A stretch of DNA of 64,000 nt from contig LSAX01000001.1 of NCBI GenBank assembly GCA_001557505.1, forward strand, positions 2,418,001 to 2,482,000. Reading direction: 5' to 3'. How positions within the stretch are numbered: the first letter of the stretch is position 1; every line of letters starts with the position of its first letter. The notes below the pieces were generated by a model. That model saw nothing but the letters and a program-made list of their open reading frames with translations. It did no database searches and was not told the DNA's origin. This stretch comes from Reticulascus tulasneorum (Eukaryota; Ascomycota; Sordariomycetes; Glomerellales; Reticulascaceae). Position numbers and translations under genes: made by a program. This document shows, one piece after another, positions 46,227 to 57,699 of this stretch.

Positions 46227-46883
46227 ATGGCCTTCTTCGTCATGAAATGTAAAGTGAGTGATAATCCTATCTACGATATTGCTAGTAGTGGGTCGCCACA
46301 GTTGGTCGGCGAGGCATGGCACAGACCCAGCCTCTACGTCGATATTGCACGACAACAATTTGAATATCCTGTATCAGAGTGTTCCACATTCAGATGTCGG
46401 TTGATGTGTGCGCTTGGCAGCGAATTTTGGGCCGGGCACAAAAAAAGGCACAAAAAAACATGCAACACCAAGTATTCACTAGTCGTCACCGACCTAATTA
46501 CTAATTTGGCGCTTGCTGGTTTATATATGGGAGAGCGGACGGGATCCCTAGTTACCCAGCAGCTGTGGTTGCATGTATTAGCTTGTGGGTTATTATGGTA
46601 TATGTGTTGCCCCAAACATGTGTCGTGCTCGAAGCACACTGTTTGGTGGCGCTCCTCCGTGAGGCATGACCGGCGAAGAATGAGCTTGCAAAATCCAGGA
46701 GAAGGAGGAAGCCTACTAGGAAGAACTCCCGTGGCATGTGATCAAGGTCAAATATTGGCAGTGCCCGTGGAAACTTATTCTCCTGTTCATGAGACCCCTT
46801 TGGATCAGGGGTTTGAGAAGCACCGGATTACGGTTCCGATGAGGGACTCTCAATCATGTCAACTATACAAGATGAGTCGGTGA
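46227..46883 (+). CDS. Doubtful orphan ORF, 218 codons
   Basis: An ATG-initiated frame with Cys/His-containing segments (FRCRLMCALG and AGHKKRHKKTC) in an otherwise gene-poor region. Codon choice is not strongly C/G-ending like the confident genes, and no homologous family is recognised. A TATAAA-like GGTATAAACAGG lies about 60 nt upstream. It could be a lineage-specific gene, a decayed gene or chance; I favour chance or decay. Confidence 0.2.
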   Translation: MAFFVMKCKVSDNPIYDIASSGSPQLVGEAWHRPSLYVDIARQQFEYPVSECSTFRCRLMCALGSEFWAGHKKRHKKTCNTKYSLVVTDLITNLALAGLYMGERTGSLVTQQLWLHVLACGLLWYMCCPKHVSCSKHTVWWRSSVRHDRRRMSLQNPGEGGSLLGRTPVACDQGQILAVPVETYSPVHETPLDQGFEKHRITVPMRDSQSCQLYKMSR

Positions 46884-47877
46884 CACTGGTAGCTGCCTGA
46901 TCTAGAGAAGTCGAAAATCCAAGACGATTGGCTTAAATCATTTGTTACAGATAGGGGAGCTAGCGCACAGAGCTTCAATTTCAACTTCAGAGACGCCCGG
47001 AAGGGGAGACACATGTTCTTCATCAGGGGAGAGTGGAGTCGGAGTGGCAATGACGGCAAAACTACCTTTCACCGATGACTGCATAGGAGTGCTCTTCTAT
47101 GGCAGGGGTCTTCCAGCTTCTAGAATGGAGATCGGGGAGACCGGAGACGGAAGTAGAACTTCTCCTATTCGCATAGACAAGGCCCTTTTAAGAAACATGG
47201 CGTGATATCATATCGGATTTGATTAGAAACATAACCAAGGGAGACTCAGCCTCACGGCAGATAATGGCTCTAAACCGTTTCCAGGCAAGCTTTTAATAGA
47301 ATTCGAGTGTTGGCCCTTGAGGTCTCATGGCCGGAGACGCGATAGGCGAAGGTAAGGGTGACACAAGCCCTACCATAGGAGGCCAGGATCCCAACCAACG
47401 CTTGTTAGGATGACGACATTGGCCTAGGGGACTTGTTGGCTAGGCCACGGGAAGATGGCCATCCAAGGCTGAACGGGATGAGCGGCCGGCGGACTCCAAA
47501 AGTCCCTCCTAGAACCCAAGATTAGCAGTCCCGAAAGAAGCCAAGAGAAGGGACAGCGAATTCCACTGCCTGATCATTCCATGGTCCCAAAGCGCCGGTC
47601 ATAGGACGGGTTCGAAAGAGGCAAACCATTCTTGCAGGAGGACAGTTGAGTGTGATCAGCAATAATGGCATCGATGCCTGCCCGCTTAGGTACACAGCCA
47701 TCTTCTCCGCATATCCTGGTCAGAGGGAGAACAATTCTGTCACTTGACAAAGAGCCGATGCGGGATTTCGAAGGTTCCATTTGCTCGTTGGCGGGGACGA
47801 CCGCGCAGCTTACGCCGAGAATCCCTGTATTTGCAAGTCCCAACAGCATTTTCTGCGAAACCGCGACTCGGCGGGAA

Positions 47878-47902
47878 GGGGGGGGGGGGGGGGGGGGGGG
47901 GG
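47878..47902. repeat. Poly-G tract
   Basis: A run of about 25 G, followed by TGGTGG. Non-coding. Confidence 0.85.
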
Positions 47903-49030
47903 TGGTGGATGGTAAGGAGAAGAAGAAAAGCCTTATCGCGCCATCATGATGGTCGCAGGAAGAACAAGCGGAGAGCAAGTATGGGAGAGGCCGCATCGAC
48001 GAAGGCCCATGATGGCTGTGAAGAGGGTCAATGGGGGATGGGTAAAAGGGAAAAGATGGGAGCCGGTCGCAGGACGGTGGCCCGGATGAGTCTTTATAAG
48101 TGGCCCAATTCGTCGTTTGGTCTGTGAGGTTACCAAGACTGCCTGGAGGTGCCCGCGCGGGCAGGCCGGCGTCGCCTGGCTAGCCAATGACGGCCCCTGT
48201 AAGTCCGCATCGAACAGTGGCTGATGCCTTGCAAACTGGTGCTAAGTTGTAGGGGAAAGCCTCATCCGGGCCCCATGTTCTGCCCGCCTGGGGCCCACAT
48301 CAAATGGCCCCCTATCGAGGCGCACTTTGCTCCCTGGTCATTGCTAATCAGGATAAGGACCAACATAACATGACTTCACTGCAAACACCATATACCTTGC
48401 ATCCGTCTAGTAATCCGGCTATCCTGGAGATACCAACGGCGATGACTGCTAACCCTAGGCCCCTTTTGCCCAATGCGTATGTCCCACGGACTGATGGCTT
48501 GGTCCCTGGAATAGCCTAGTGGCTTCGCCTACCTCAGTCGGACGTACCACCACGTAAACTCTACATGCAAGGAATCTCCAGCCATTCCAGGCATCCTACA
48601 TTCTTTCACTGCACTTTCGCATTCTGTGGAACTTCAATGCCTTGCGGACACAGGGTGCAGATATCACATGTCCGTCGAAACAGGAGCAGACGGGTCTTGG
48701 CAGCTCTCTCTAGCCCCGAAACAAGCTCTGCAGCTGGAAACGAAGACGGGCTTCCACAAGAAACTGGCCCTCCTTTGCTGCGACCTTGCCAGAGTCTACC
48801 CACTGGATGGATTCTGATAGCTTGGGCCGCTTTTCATCATTCATCCCTTTCCCTTGTTCCAACATGAGTCGGGGCTACCTACCTACCAACAGCTTGGGTC
48901 TCGTCCGTGGGCCTGGCAATGGCTCCATCCATGGCTCCCAGTCCTTATAAGAATCAACGTTCTTCTTTCAAAGGAACCATTCTCCAGCCTGACCCCATTC
49001 ACTCTCTTGACCTATTCCCTTCTACTTCTA

Positions 49031-50428
49031 ATGTCTGCCCCCGTCTCCAAGTTTAGCGAGCTTTCACTTGAAGGCATGCCTCCTACCACCCGTTCACACT
49101 CCCAGAGACTGTCTCAGGGAAGCATCAGCCAAAAGTCGGGTCACGAGTCGAGTTCGGACCCGGAGAGTGACTCGAGCAGCTCGGTCGAGGATGACCCTCC
49201 GACCGTCATCCGCTCGCCCAGCAAGCTGGCTTACAAGGTTGACAACCTCTCTGCAGATGCTCAGTCAAAGGTCAGGGAAGCCTTCAAGGACCCACCGAAG
49301 ATCGCATTGCAGTACTGTCGACTGAGAGACAACGTCTATGCCTTTCAGATGACCGAGCTTGTGCCGCGGTCGATCCGCATCGGTTCCCCTGACAGCAGCT
49401 TTCCGGTCCCCAAGTGCTCGTGTGGCAAGCAAGATGGTCCCTGCAAGCATCTTCTGTGGCTGTTGGATCAACTCGTCAAACAGACGCTCTATGACCACGA
49501 TCCCAATGTGCCACTAACTCTGAAGCCTGAAGGCTACGCCGAAGAAATGGGCGATCCCTTCTCAGACATATCCGGCTTCCATCTAGACGTCCTTGCTGAC
49601 GGCCTGCACTGCGACGTCATCAATCCCGACTCGGACGAAGAGGATGATCTGAATCCTCAACGGGTCCAGGAAGCGCGGGAAATGCTCTCCGCCATCTCGT
49701 CTATTCAGCCAGAGGACTACCGCCCAGATATATTCTCAAAGCCCAGTGTCGGCAAGAAGACCATCAAGCGGCGTGACCTGGAGTGCACCATCTTCCGCAT
49801 GCTACTCGCCAACAACGAGTTCTTCCACTACTTCCTCTCCCTTATGCGCTCTACAGACCCCGTCCACGACCCGTTCCGCAAGCTGGAGCAGCGCGTTGAG
49901 CGAGTCCTCCGCGATCTGGACGCATACTCCGCCTCAGCAGGGGCCGATACGCCATCTGCCGAAGGGCCCCGCGACGTCACCTGGGCAGCACGTCACATCC
50001 TCGGTGTCGTCGGCCTCATAAAGACCACCATCTACAAGAGGGATCAGCCCCTCGAGCCGTGGGAGCGCAGCAGCGCCGCCCGGGCATTGGTCCATATTCT
50101 CGGCGCAGTGGTCGATCGGAACAAGGACGCACATCCCGGAGCCGCGCGTGTGGACAGGAATCTCTACTTGCGCCTCGTGGGCGACAGGGACCAGGACTTC
50201 GTCATCGGCGTGCTGAACCTCCTCCCCGATGCAGCGAACCAGTTCGTCCATAACCTCGAGGACATCCAGGAGCAGCTGGGCGTCAATGGCGCTCCGGCTT
50301 CGTACGTTGAGAAGTTCCGCTCGTTGCTGTCGCGACTGCGGGGACCGAGTAGTAGCAGTTCCGGGGCGGGAATGAAGCGCCATGGCCAGGCGCAGAGCCA
50401 GGATAGGGGGTCGAAAAGGATGAAATGA
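49031..50428 (+). CDS. SWIM zinc-finger protein, 465 residues
   Basis: I chose the start MSAPVSKFSEL at 49031, since the open upstream stretch reads like a leader. A Ser-rich acidic segment (about 30-55) precedes a SWIM-type finger CSCGKQDGPCKH at about 129-140 with the C-x-C-xn-C-x-H ligands intact. SWIM fingers bind DNA or proteins in chromatin and ubiquitin contexts. The rest is helical, without a RING or MULE transposase domain: an acidic stretch PDSDEEDDLNPQ, then FRKLEQRVERVLRDLDAY and two further predicted helices, ending in a basic Ser/Arg tail with RGSKRMK. Fungal SWIM proteins of this kind are uncharacterised; the biological role is unknown. It converges on the kinase-like gene. Confidence 0.85.
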   Translation: MSAPVSKFSELSLEGMPPTTRSHSQRLSQGSISQKSGHESSSDPESDSSSSVEDDPPTVIRSPSKLAYKVDNLSADAQSKVREAFKDPPKIALQYCRLRDNVYAFQMTELVPRSIRIGSPDSSFPVPKCSCGKQDGPCKHLLWLLDQLVKQTLYDHDPNVPLTLKPEGYAEEMGDPFSDISGFHLDVLADGLHCDVINPDSDEEDDLNPQRVQEAREMLSAISSIQPEDYRPDIFSKPSVGKKTIKRRDLECTIFRMLLANNEFFHYFLSLMRSTDPVHDPFRKLEQRVERVLRDLDAYSASAGADTPSAEGPRDVTWAARHILGVVGLIKTTIYKRDQPLEPWERSSAARALVHILGAVVDRNKDAHPGAARVDRNLYLRLVGDRDQDFVIGVLNLLPDAANQFVHNLEDIQEQLGVNGAPASYVEKFRSLLSRLRGPSSSSSGAGMKRHGQAQSQDRGSKRMK

Positions 50429-50846
50429 GGTCTAGAAGGCGACTTTGAATATGGTTCTGTTTTTCTTGTTGATCAAGGGCCGAGCTGGTCTCTCGTTTCT
50501 ATCTTACCTTTTGTGTCTGGAACACTTTCCACTGCGGAGCCCATAATCTTTTTGCTCGACTCATTTTAATCAATGTGGCATTGGGAAATCACATCGATGT
50601 TTGACGCTCTTTGTACCGTAGGGGGCATTACAGGATTAACTTGTCGCTTTAGGCCGGTAGCTTGACTCTCACAAAAGACATTTATGATTATGCATGGAAT
50701 CCGTTGACCATTGATTGCAACGTGCCATTCGTTTTTCAGCATTTGCTAGTCACAGAGCTATCAACACACAGTACTAATCATTCAAGTCATCAAAATCATC
50801 CTAGCACTGGCCTCGACAGACCAGCAATCTCTCTATGCCCTGTTGC
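50429..50846. other. Intergenic between convergent SWIM and kinase-like genes
   Basis: 3' regions only; no gene supported. Confidence 0.55.
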
Positions 50847-52580
50847 TCATTCTATTGGCACTCCCATGTCCGCACAGATTGCTTTCAGAGATTGAACAAC
50901 CTCCCGCAAGCTCGGGCGGCCAAAGTAGTTGTCGTTCCACTCCCCAGATTCCTTGAGTCTACTTCTCTCCGCCAAAAATGCCTCCGATGCATCGATTTCC
51001 GCAATCCACCAATCTCGTGCGGCTTGACTGATGTCCTGTATATCTGATGGCCCGCTGCTCCCCGCAATCATAAGCTTGTTTTTCTCTCGCACAATCTTGC
51101 TGCTCAACATGGCTCTTCGGCCCATCGTACAATGGTCAATAAGACGACGCAGCGCCGGGGGAGTACGGCGGTAGTCCGGGAACTCCACATCCGTTTCCCA
51201 CCGGTATGACTGCCAAACTGCTGCTTTTTGAGGTGCACTGACACCTTCAAAGAGACACCACAGTACTCTCCCGAGCATGTACACCTCAGCTGCTTCCTGC
51301 TCTCGAGGACTCAGGCCCAGCCAACACGGATTGTATCCGCCCTCAGGATTTGTGTACTCTTCCCGATCCACCAACGCCTTGAAATCCGGACACAAGCCTC
51401 TCATTATTGATGCAAACCGTTCCCTGACATCCTCGGGTATGTCTTCATCGACCGCGAGCAACCGAATATACTCAATCGCATTCACCTCAGGGGACGCGAA
51501 TTCGCACCATACACCCCGCTGCTCGAAATCAACCATGATAGCATCTCTGCTGTCGGACAAGACCATATTATCCAGACGAAGGTCCGGATAGAAGGTACCT
51601 GAGGTTTCTCGATGGTGAGTGAGTGCCGACGCAATCTGAAGAGACCAGTTGAACTGATCGGTAATCGAGAGCATGTTGTGTATTTGAAGGAATGGGACAA
51701 TGTCGCGCATTGTGCCTAATTGATGATACTCCAGAGTGAAGCCAAGTACAGCAACCTTGCCGCCGAAGGTGCATTTTTTGGTGATTAGGTGCGCCGGCCG
51801 GGACACGATGTTGGGATGCGGGTTTGCCGATAGCAGCTGCTTGAGCTCATGATAGAGGTACTTGGTGAAGCTTGTCAATGCTTTAAAGATCCATATTTTA
51901 CCGCGGATCTGCACCGAGCAGACACTGTCATGTATCTGTTGAACAAACCGGACTTCTGAGATGTCTGTACTCGGGGGAAGCTCGATTTCTGGCCCCCACA
52001 GCGCCGCTAGGCCTGCCGCGGAGAGGAGTTGCCGTTCCAAGTAGTAAGTGGGGGCAATAGTGATTTGGATATCTTCAATATTTAGTGACAGATTCTCGAA
52101 AACAATTCTGGAGCCGAAAGGCAGAGTTTCAAAGAGCTCCTTTGGGTCTGAAAGACGCTTTGTCCACAACTCAAGAATCCGAACGATGTATCTCGAGATT
52201 CCGAGTATTGAGACTCTTGCTCGATCTTTTGTATGAAAGGTAACATCGAGGTCCAGGAGATCCCGAACTTCTTGGGATTGTGTTGAATGTTCCGGAATAA
52301 AGACGTCAATCCGCATGGGCGGAACGAATGATAAGAAAAGAGGGATGGAGTAGAACTGCGTTCCGAGTCCTGTGCAGCCGTCTATTCGCCATAGAGGTGA
52401 CTCAAGGGGTGCAAGGCTGTCAATCCGGTTTTTGGGGTTCAACTGAGAGCGTTCCCAAGCCACAGAAAAACTGTCCTGCTTGCAGGAAGATTCATCGACC
52501 AAGCCTCGAGGCTTCAGTCGCTTAGAAAAAGCAGCCGTAGGATGGATTATGTCATGTATTGTATCAGACCCCAGGTTCAT
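50847..52580 (-). CDS. Divergent protein-kinase-like protein, 577 residues
   Basis: A single exon. The N-terminal about 200 residues are not recognisable. A kinase fold is visible from about 220: a possible ATP-site Lys in KIWIFKALT (about 233), a hinge-like LEYHQLGTMRDIVPF (about 284-298), and a catalytic-loop equivalent YPDLRLDN (331-338) where HRD is replaced by YPD but the Asp and Asn remain. DFG is replaced by DFE (351-353), and an APE-like ASPEV follows. Such proteins form a large fungal family with DLRLDN and VDFEQRG motifs; activity is unproven and the altered DFG and missing glycine loop suggest weak or no catalysis. Partner and pathway unknown. Confidence 0.75.
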   Translation of the reverse strand: MNLGSDTIHDIIHPTAAFSKRLKPRGLVDESSCKQDSFSVAWERSQLNPKNRIDSLAPLESPLWRIDGCTGLGTQFYSIPLFLSFVPPMRIDVFIPEHSTQSQEVRDLLDLDVTFHTKDRARVSILGISRYIVRILELWTKRLSDPKELFETLPFGSRIVFENLSLNIEDIQITIAPTYYLERQLLSAAGLAALWGPEIELPPSTDISEVRFVQQIHDSVCSVQIRGKIWIFKALTSFTKYLYHELKQLLSANPHPNIVSRPAHLITKKCTFGGKVAVLGFTLEYHQLGTMRDIVPFLQIHNMLSITDQFNWSLQIASALTHHRETSGTFYPDLRLDNMVLSDSRDAIMVDFEQRGVWCEFASPEVNAIEYIRLLAVDEDIPEDVRERFASIMRGLCPDFKALVDREEYTNPEGGYNPCWLGLSPREQEAAEVYMLGRVLWCLFEGVSAPQKAAVWQSYRWETDVEFPDYRRTPPALRRLIDHCTMGRRAMLSSKIVREKNKLMIAGSSGPSDIQDISQAARDWWIAEIDASEAFLAERSRLKESGEWNDNYFGRPSLREVVQSLKAICADMGVPIE

Positions 52581-53129
52581 GATGATGAAGAACAGCGTAA
52601 TAGCCGCGGCGCGGAGCTATGGTTGCCCAAGGTTCCAACGATATCAAAGATGGTGTCGACGATGGTGAGTAAAGTTGGACGAAAGGCTGTTTCACTGCAT
52701 CAACTTGGAGAAGAAAGTAGCGGCGGTCAAGGCTAGCAGCTCGAGCTCACACGCTCTGGAGCGAATAGAAATGGGACCACTCGTTCGGTTGCGAAAACGC
52801 GGAGCATTTGCTCAGGAGCCATAAATGAATTTTATGTCACGACGGCAGCTTGCGCAACCAGAGAGCCAGCAGCCACCCGTCGAGTCAATTCGAGCGTCGA
52901 GTATACCGGTAAGAACAATATAGCCGCCTTCCTCGAAGAGTTTGTCTCACTATTAGTGTCGTCGCAGCGATTGTCCGAGGCTGAGATCGTGGATTGTCCA
53001 GAGCCGTCTCAAATGCCGGATTGGCGAGAGTTGCAACTTTGTAGGTTATGAGGCATATTTTTTGTGTCCTGCAAGCGCCTTCATTTAGTCATGTCTGTGG
53101 ATCATCTGATTGGCTCATGCACATGGCGA

Positions 53130-53245
53130 GAGTCTACTGTTGGCCCTTGCCGACCTTGTCAGAGAAAATGAAGCTACATTGTGACGACAAGCCTCCCGTG
53201 AGGTGTCAGCCTTTGTGGCTACGTCGGCGAGAACAAGCTTCGTAG
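53130..53245 (+). pseudogene. Possible remnant of a Zn(II)2Cys6 zinc cluster, frame-broken
   Basis: One plus frame reads GPCRPCQRK and then hits a TGA; a shifted frame over the same bases continues MKLHCDDKPPVRCQ. Together the order resembles the start of a fungal zinc cluster (CxxC, then C, D/K-rich loop, then C). One shift is needed in the first half and another to recover a second CxxC. No start codon, intron solution or downstream domain was found. I describe it as a remnant only; it could also be coincidence. Confidence 0.3.
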
Positions 53246-54098
53246 GGTCAAGCATTCGAGATAATGCAAGCTCGGGAAGACGTAATCTCTCTATACAGGG
53301 GCTTGGGAGTTGCCGTCGTTGTTCACGCAGTACAGGCGTGGTACTGGGTATGGGAGCGGCGCAGAGCTCGACGAACACCGCTGAGGACAATGAAGCCCTT
53401 GGTCAGGATATCAATGGTTGCCGTGGAATGTCGGGCCTGTCCAGTTGCGCCTTCGGGTTATCTATTGAACTGTACTCGCGCTATTGCGAGAAGACTACTC
53501 ACGAGAATCCAGTAGGTAGACCCTTCGTTCACAAGGCTATAAGGTCCGTCCAGGGACATACATCTCTGTCGAACAAGCTATGTTGCGGCGGCCGGATCCC
53601 GTGCCAACTCTGATAGCGGTAGATGTCGAATCATCTATGGCTCGTCTCCTCTTCCTCCTCAGCGAATATATGCCGGACGCCAATGTTGGGAGGCAGCGGT
53701 CGAGGTCGGACAGTTGCGTTTTCCATCTTCAAACGCTGCCACCAGGGTTCCCTTCCATGTTGTAGAGCTTGTGGATGTGCTCAAGGGCCGAAAATAACCT
53801 GGGGCGGAAAGATCTGAGAGATGGTCCAGAAGCATGGCTAACGACAAAGCCACGTATCTGGCAGGCTAGTAAGGATGGCAGGCATGGGTGGAAGTTCCTG
53901 ACGTGAGGTTTTCTTTTTGAATGAGGGTCTAGATTGGGAAAAGGAGAATGAGGGGAGTCAGGGCGAATCCAGAATACCTCCGGCATGATATGAAGACGGG
54001 ATCGGATTGGAGGGAGGAAAATGCACAGTGTGTACCTGAATAAAGTAGGTAGGTACATTACCTAAGGTAGGTATCTTTACGTTACCATCCTAAGGCAA

Positions 54099-54145
54099 GG
54101 TAGGTAGGTACCTTAGGTAGTTCTTTCCCTAAAATAGGTACCTTA
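54099..54145. repeat. Cluster of GGTAGGTACCTTAGG-type motifs
   Basis: Several copies of GGTAGG/GGTACCTTA units occur within a 110-bp stretch (54040-54150). The 14-mer GGTACCTTAGGTAG at 54107-54120 is identical to that at 36897-36910. Confidence 0.75.
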
Positions 54146-57100
54146 CCAAACTGGTCCGGAGTCGGGCTCTCTTTCCCTCCCAACAACATACCGGAGGAGC
54201 CGGAGGAGCCGAAGGGAAAGCGGGATGTTGGTCACGTTTCCAATCCATCTTACATCACCCGATGCCGGCAGCAAAAAGCTAGACGCCTTCCAAGATTATA
54301 CTTGTTCTCCCAGCTAATTTACCGCGTGTTATGCCTGGTGCAGGATATCGACACGTTTCCTGCTGTTTCCTGGGTGGTTTTGATGGCATGCCGCGACTAG
54401 CGACTGCAGCAGCAGCAGTAGCGTCAGCAGCAGCCTAGGGTCGAAAATCGGGACGAAGCTTGACTCGAGGGGGTGCCTCGTAACACTTTCCATGTCATGT
54501 CCATGTCATGGAAAACTGCACATTGGTATACCGACACCGATGGGAGATGCCTCGACTCTGAGATGCAGCCTCAGTTCTGCACCATTCGGGAACCACCCAT
54601 GGGGTCACGCCACCATGCAAGTTCTCGGCCTGGCATCGCGTTTCTCGAGCGGTGTATGCGCGATTGGGAAAACAATTCGGCATGTGCCAAGGGTGAAAAG
54701 AAAAAAAGATCAAGTTTTCCGTCCAGCCAAGCATTGAGTCAAATCTGCTTGCATTGGCTGATGGGCAAATCTAGGAGAAGCCGATTGTTGGTACCGCGAG
54801 TCGTCCATTTTGACCGATGAGCAAGGTTCGAATGTTAGCGGCGGAGGCTAAGGAACGGAAGAGCTTCCGTAGCCACCGGGGCATGCAGGTTGCGGCTAGC
54901 TCCAAAACATTAAATCAACTCGGTCAAGGCGATGGGGGTCCAACGACTGAGCACTCACACTCCAGACCCTGGAAATTCATGGCCATTTGCATCCTGCAAC
55001 CCACATCATCATCGGACGCCACGACGCAGAGGAGCGGGCAACACAAGCTGGTCACGATGCAAGGGGATGAAGAACTTTCCAGGCTCTGGATCTCACCGAT
55101 TCTTACTCGTTCCGGTAGCAATGATTACTGGTGCCGATCCTTACTAGGCAAAGCGAAACACCAGGTCGATCGATTGTCGAACTTCATCCTCTTCAGATCT
55201 GGTCCAGTACTGAACAGCTTATTGAACGAGACCGAGGATCCCAGCCTCGTGTGCGGTACTGGGCACTCGGGCAAGAGTGTGTCTTGACGTTGGCCAAATT
55301 CAAGCCGCTTAAACTCAGCTGGAGCGGCCGAACAAGACCCCACAAAACAGCTTCGTCCAGACGGCAGTGGCCGCCATCCCGGAAACCTACCCAAGGGAGT
55401 AAGGTGGCCGTACGTCACGAGTCAGTGCTACCGGCAATCCATCTTCAAGCGGGCCGCTCGTCTCACAGTCATCATCTATTTAGCTTCGAATAAGGTCTAT
55501 GCAAATGCTCGTATGACGATGGTCAACTCCCTTAGCCTGTTGCGCAGCTGTATCCATATTGGCCATATCTCACCGGTCGCTCCATTGAGCTTAATTCCAA
55601 TTCCCATGCGGCCTGAGTGAAGCCCCTCACTCCTCATTTACGACCGCTACCACCTGCCACTCTGTGCGCCTAACTTCACGGTACCGTGGTCATCACCGCT
55701 TCGTTTCATCCAACTTTGAACTACTTACTCGCACCACCCAATACGAGGAGACTTGGTAGGCAGCATTTGAAGTAAAATTGATATATTTGCCGTTTCATAC
55801 GAATCTTGAGATACATCGGATAAGGGAGCAGTAATCGGTGACGGGATGGCTACACCATTAGTATGCCACCCCGAATCATGAGCCAATGAGCAGTTCTGCA
55901 TTTTTGACCGATAGCCGATAGACTTTTTGATCTCTATACTGAGAGTCAGCCCGCATTATCCGGCAGCTCGTAGTTTACAATGACAAGTGGCAGTCTTGAC
56001 ATTCTCTAGTCGTTACCATATCCTCCAAGGCTTGACACTCGCCGTGCATGGCCAACTGTCGTTATCTTGGATTTGGACGGAAAGACAGCAGGAAGTCAGC
56101 GGTGCATAATCCAAGAGGTCATTTGATCCCGATGATACTTCTACCAAGACGGCAAGACGAACTGTGAAGCTGACACCCCCAGTCATATGGGGGGAACCGA
56201 TGCTGAAGGGCGGCGTAGTTCAATGATGGATTCAAGCGTCGTCCGAGTCATTGTCCAATCACGCGTTTTGCTGGGTCCTCGTCGAAGCGAAGGGTACCAG
56301 GCAGATTATCCACGGGCAAAACCCCCCCGGCCAAATGTGCTGGAGAGTTTTGTCCTTATTTGGGTCGGTTTGTCCTTGAGCTCTCTCTCTCTCTCTACAT
56401 CCCATAGTTTCTTGCATGTTGGATGCTGGGGGTAGGCTGGCGTCTGAGACACTCCCAGCATATGTAGTCCTACGGCTGAGCAATTTGGACGCATCCTGTC
56501 ATTGGGCAGTTTAAGCAAGACGTTTGGAAGACCCGAACTCCAAGAGCTCTGCTTATCGTACAGCAAGCCACAATCCCAGAGGTAGAGGCTGGATGAGAGA
56601 GCACGTGAATTTGTGTTGGCGGGGGGGGTCCGTTCCAACGCAGTGTGACGGCCAGATTACAGAACCGTGGGAGGTCGAAATTTCGAGACACGGGATGATG
56701 AACCAAATCCGGGGCCAGGAAAGGCTAGTCAATCGCGCGTCCATTTGGGTTGGCACGGTTGGCTCTCCGAATCTGTCAGACTTTGCGGCACAGCTCGCTA
56801 GCAGCAGGCGACTTGTATTCCTCCCGATCATGGCGCCATTCACGTGGGACTCACAGCGATTCCTTCATCTCCGCTGGAAGGAAGAACCAACAATGCGTCC
56901 CACAGCGGACCCATAGAACGGCTGTTAAGGGACTTAAAACGTCATGTTAATCATGTGGAGCAGGGCAGGTATCAGCAGATTCAAAATGAGCGAAGCCATT
57001 GGAAGCCGTGGAATGGTTCGGCTGTAGTGGGAATCCGACGTGGTTACACAGGGAAGATGATGACAGAAAACAAGATCAGCGGTGCTCACCAGGCTCGGTA

Positions 57101-57699
57101 CCAAGGTTCAGTCGAGCTCGCACAATGGACATACAGAAAAAGACCAGGCAGTACTTAGGCGATTGAGATTCCATGATCCCGGCACCCTGGTGGCTAGGGC
57201 CTCCGACGCTAACGATGCATCGTCGCCCCGGCCTGGAGACGGGACGAGCTGCTTAGCAGACCTTGGCCTCTCTGATCGCGTGGCGTGGCCCCAGGGTCCC
57301 CGGCTTTTCCACGAGTACCCCTCAGACCGGTCAAATACAATTCAGCACGGGGTGCAGCCTAGTTTCCTCAACTCCCTTCACCGAGTCTCTCCTCTTTCAG
57401 CCTCGACTCTTTCGATCAGAAAAGCACTAGAGTCGTCCAATCACTATCACCAACTGATACTATCGGCGCACTTTCAGATCTTTGCCCGCGCGACGCTCGA
57501 TTGCTCCACCGCAGGAGGAACATCGCACAAGCAGGGCCCTGACGTCCTCCTCCTCACCGGCGAAACCGAAAAGGCGTCCAGACGACGGCCAGCGGCAGCG
57601 CAGCAGCAGCGACAAGAAGCAGCAGCAAGAGGAGGAGGAGACCGAAGCTGAAGCAAATGCAGAGCAGGCAGAATCACTAGCACCATCCATCCCAGCGCA

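Larger units (their letters stand above)
45464..49030. other. Gene-poor spacer upstream of the SWIM protein
   Basis: No confident gene. It contains the CDC14 3' end, an unusual 218-codon frame at 46227-46883 listed separately, a 25-nt poly-G run near 47878-47902, and the presumed promoter of the SWIM gene. An in-frame extension of that gene from 48854 is unlike coding sequence and is treated as leader. Confidence 0.5.
52581..57699. other. 5 kb gene-poor region with a possible gene relic
   Basis: No intact gene is supported. It contains a frame-broken zinc-cluster-like stretch (53130-53245, separate entry), a cluster of GGTACCTTAGG-type motifs at about 54040-54145, a CAG-like run at about 54406-54436, and ORFs up to 156 codons without family features. 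The last part carries CAGCAG runs (about 57600-57640). Confidence 0.5.

Noticed and set aside
48854..49030. N-terminal extension of the SWIM protein
   Set aside because: The extra 59 residues look like translated leader; the downstream ATG begins coding-like sequence.
54817..55493. 156- and 120-codon plus frames
   Set aside because: No family features and no coherent continuation; treated as chance frames in the spacer.
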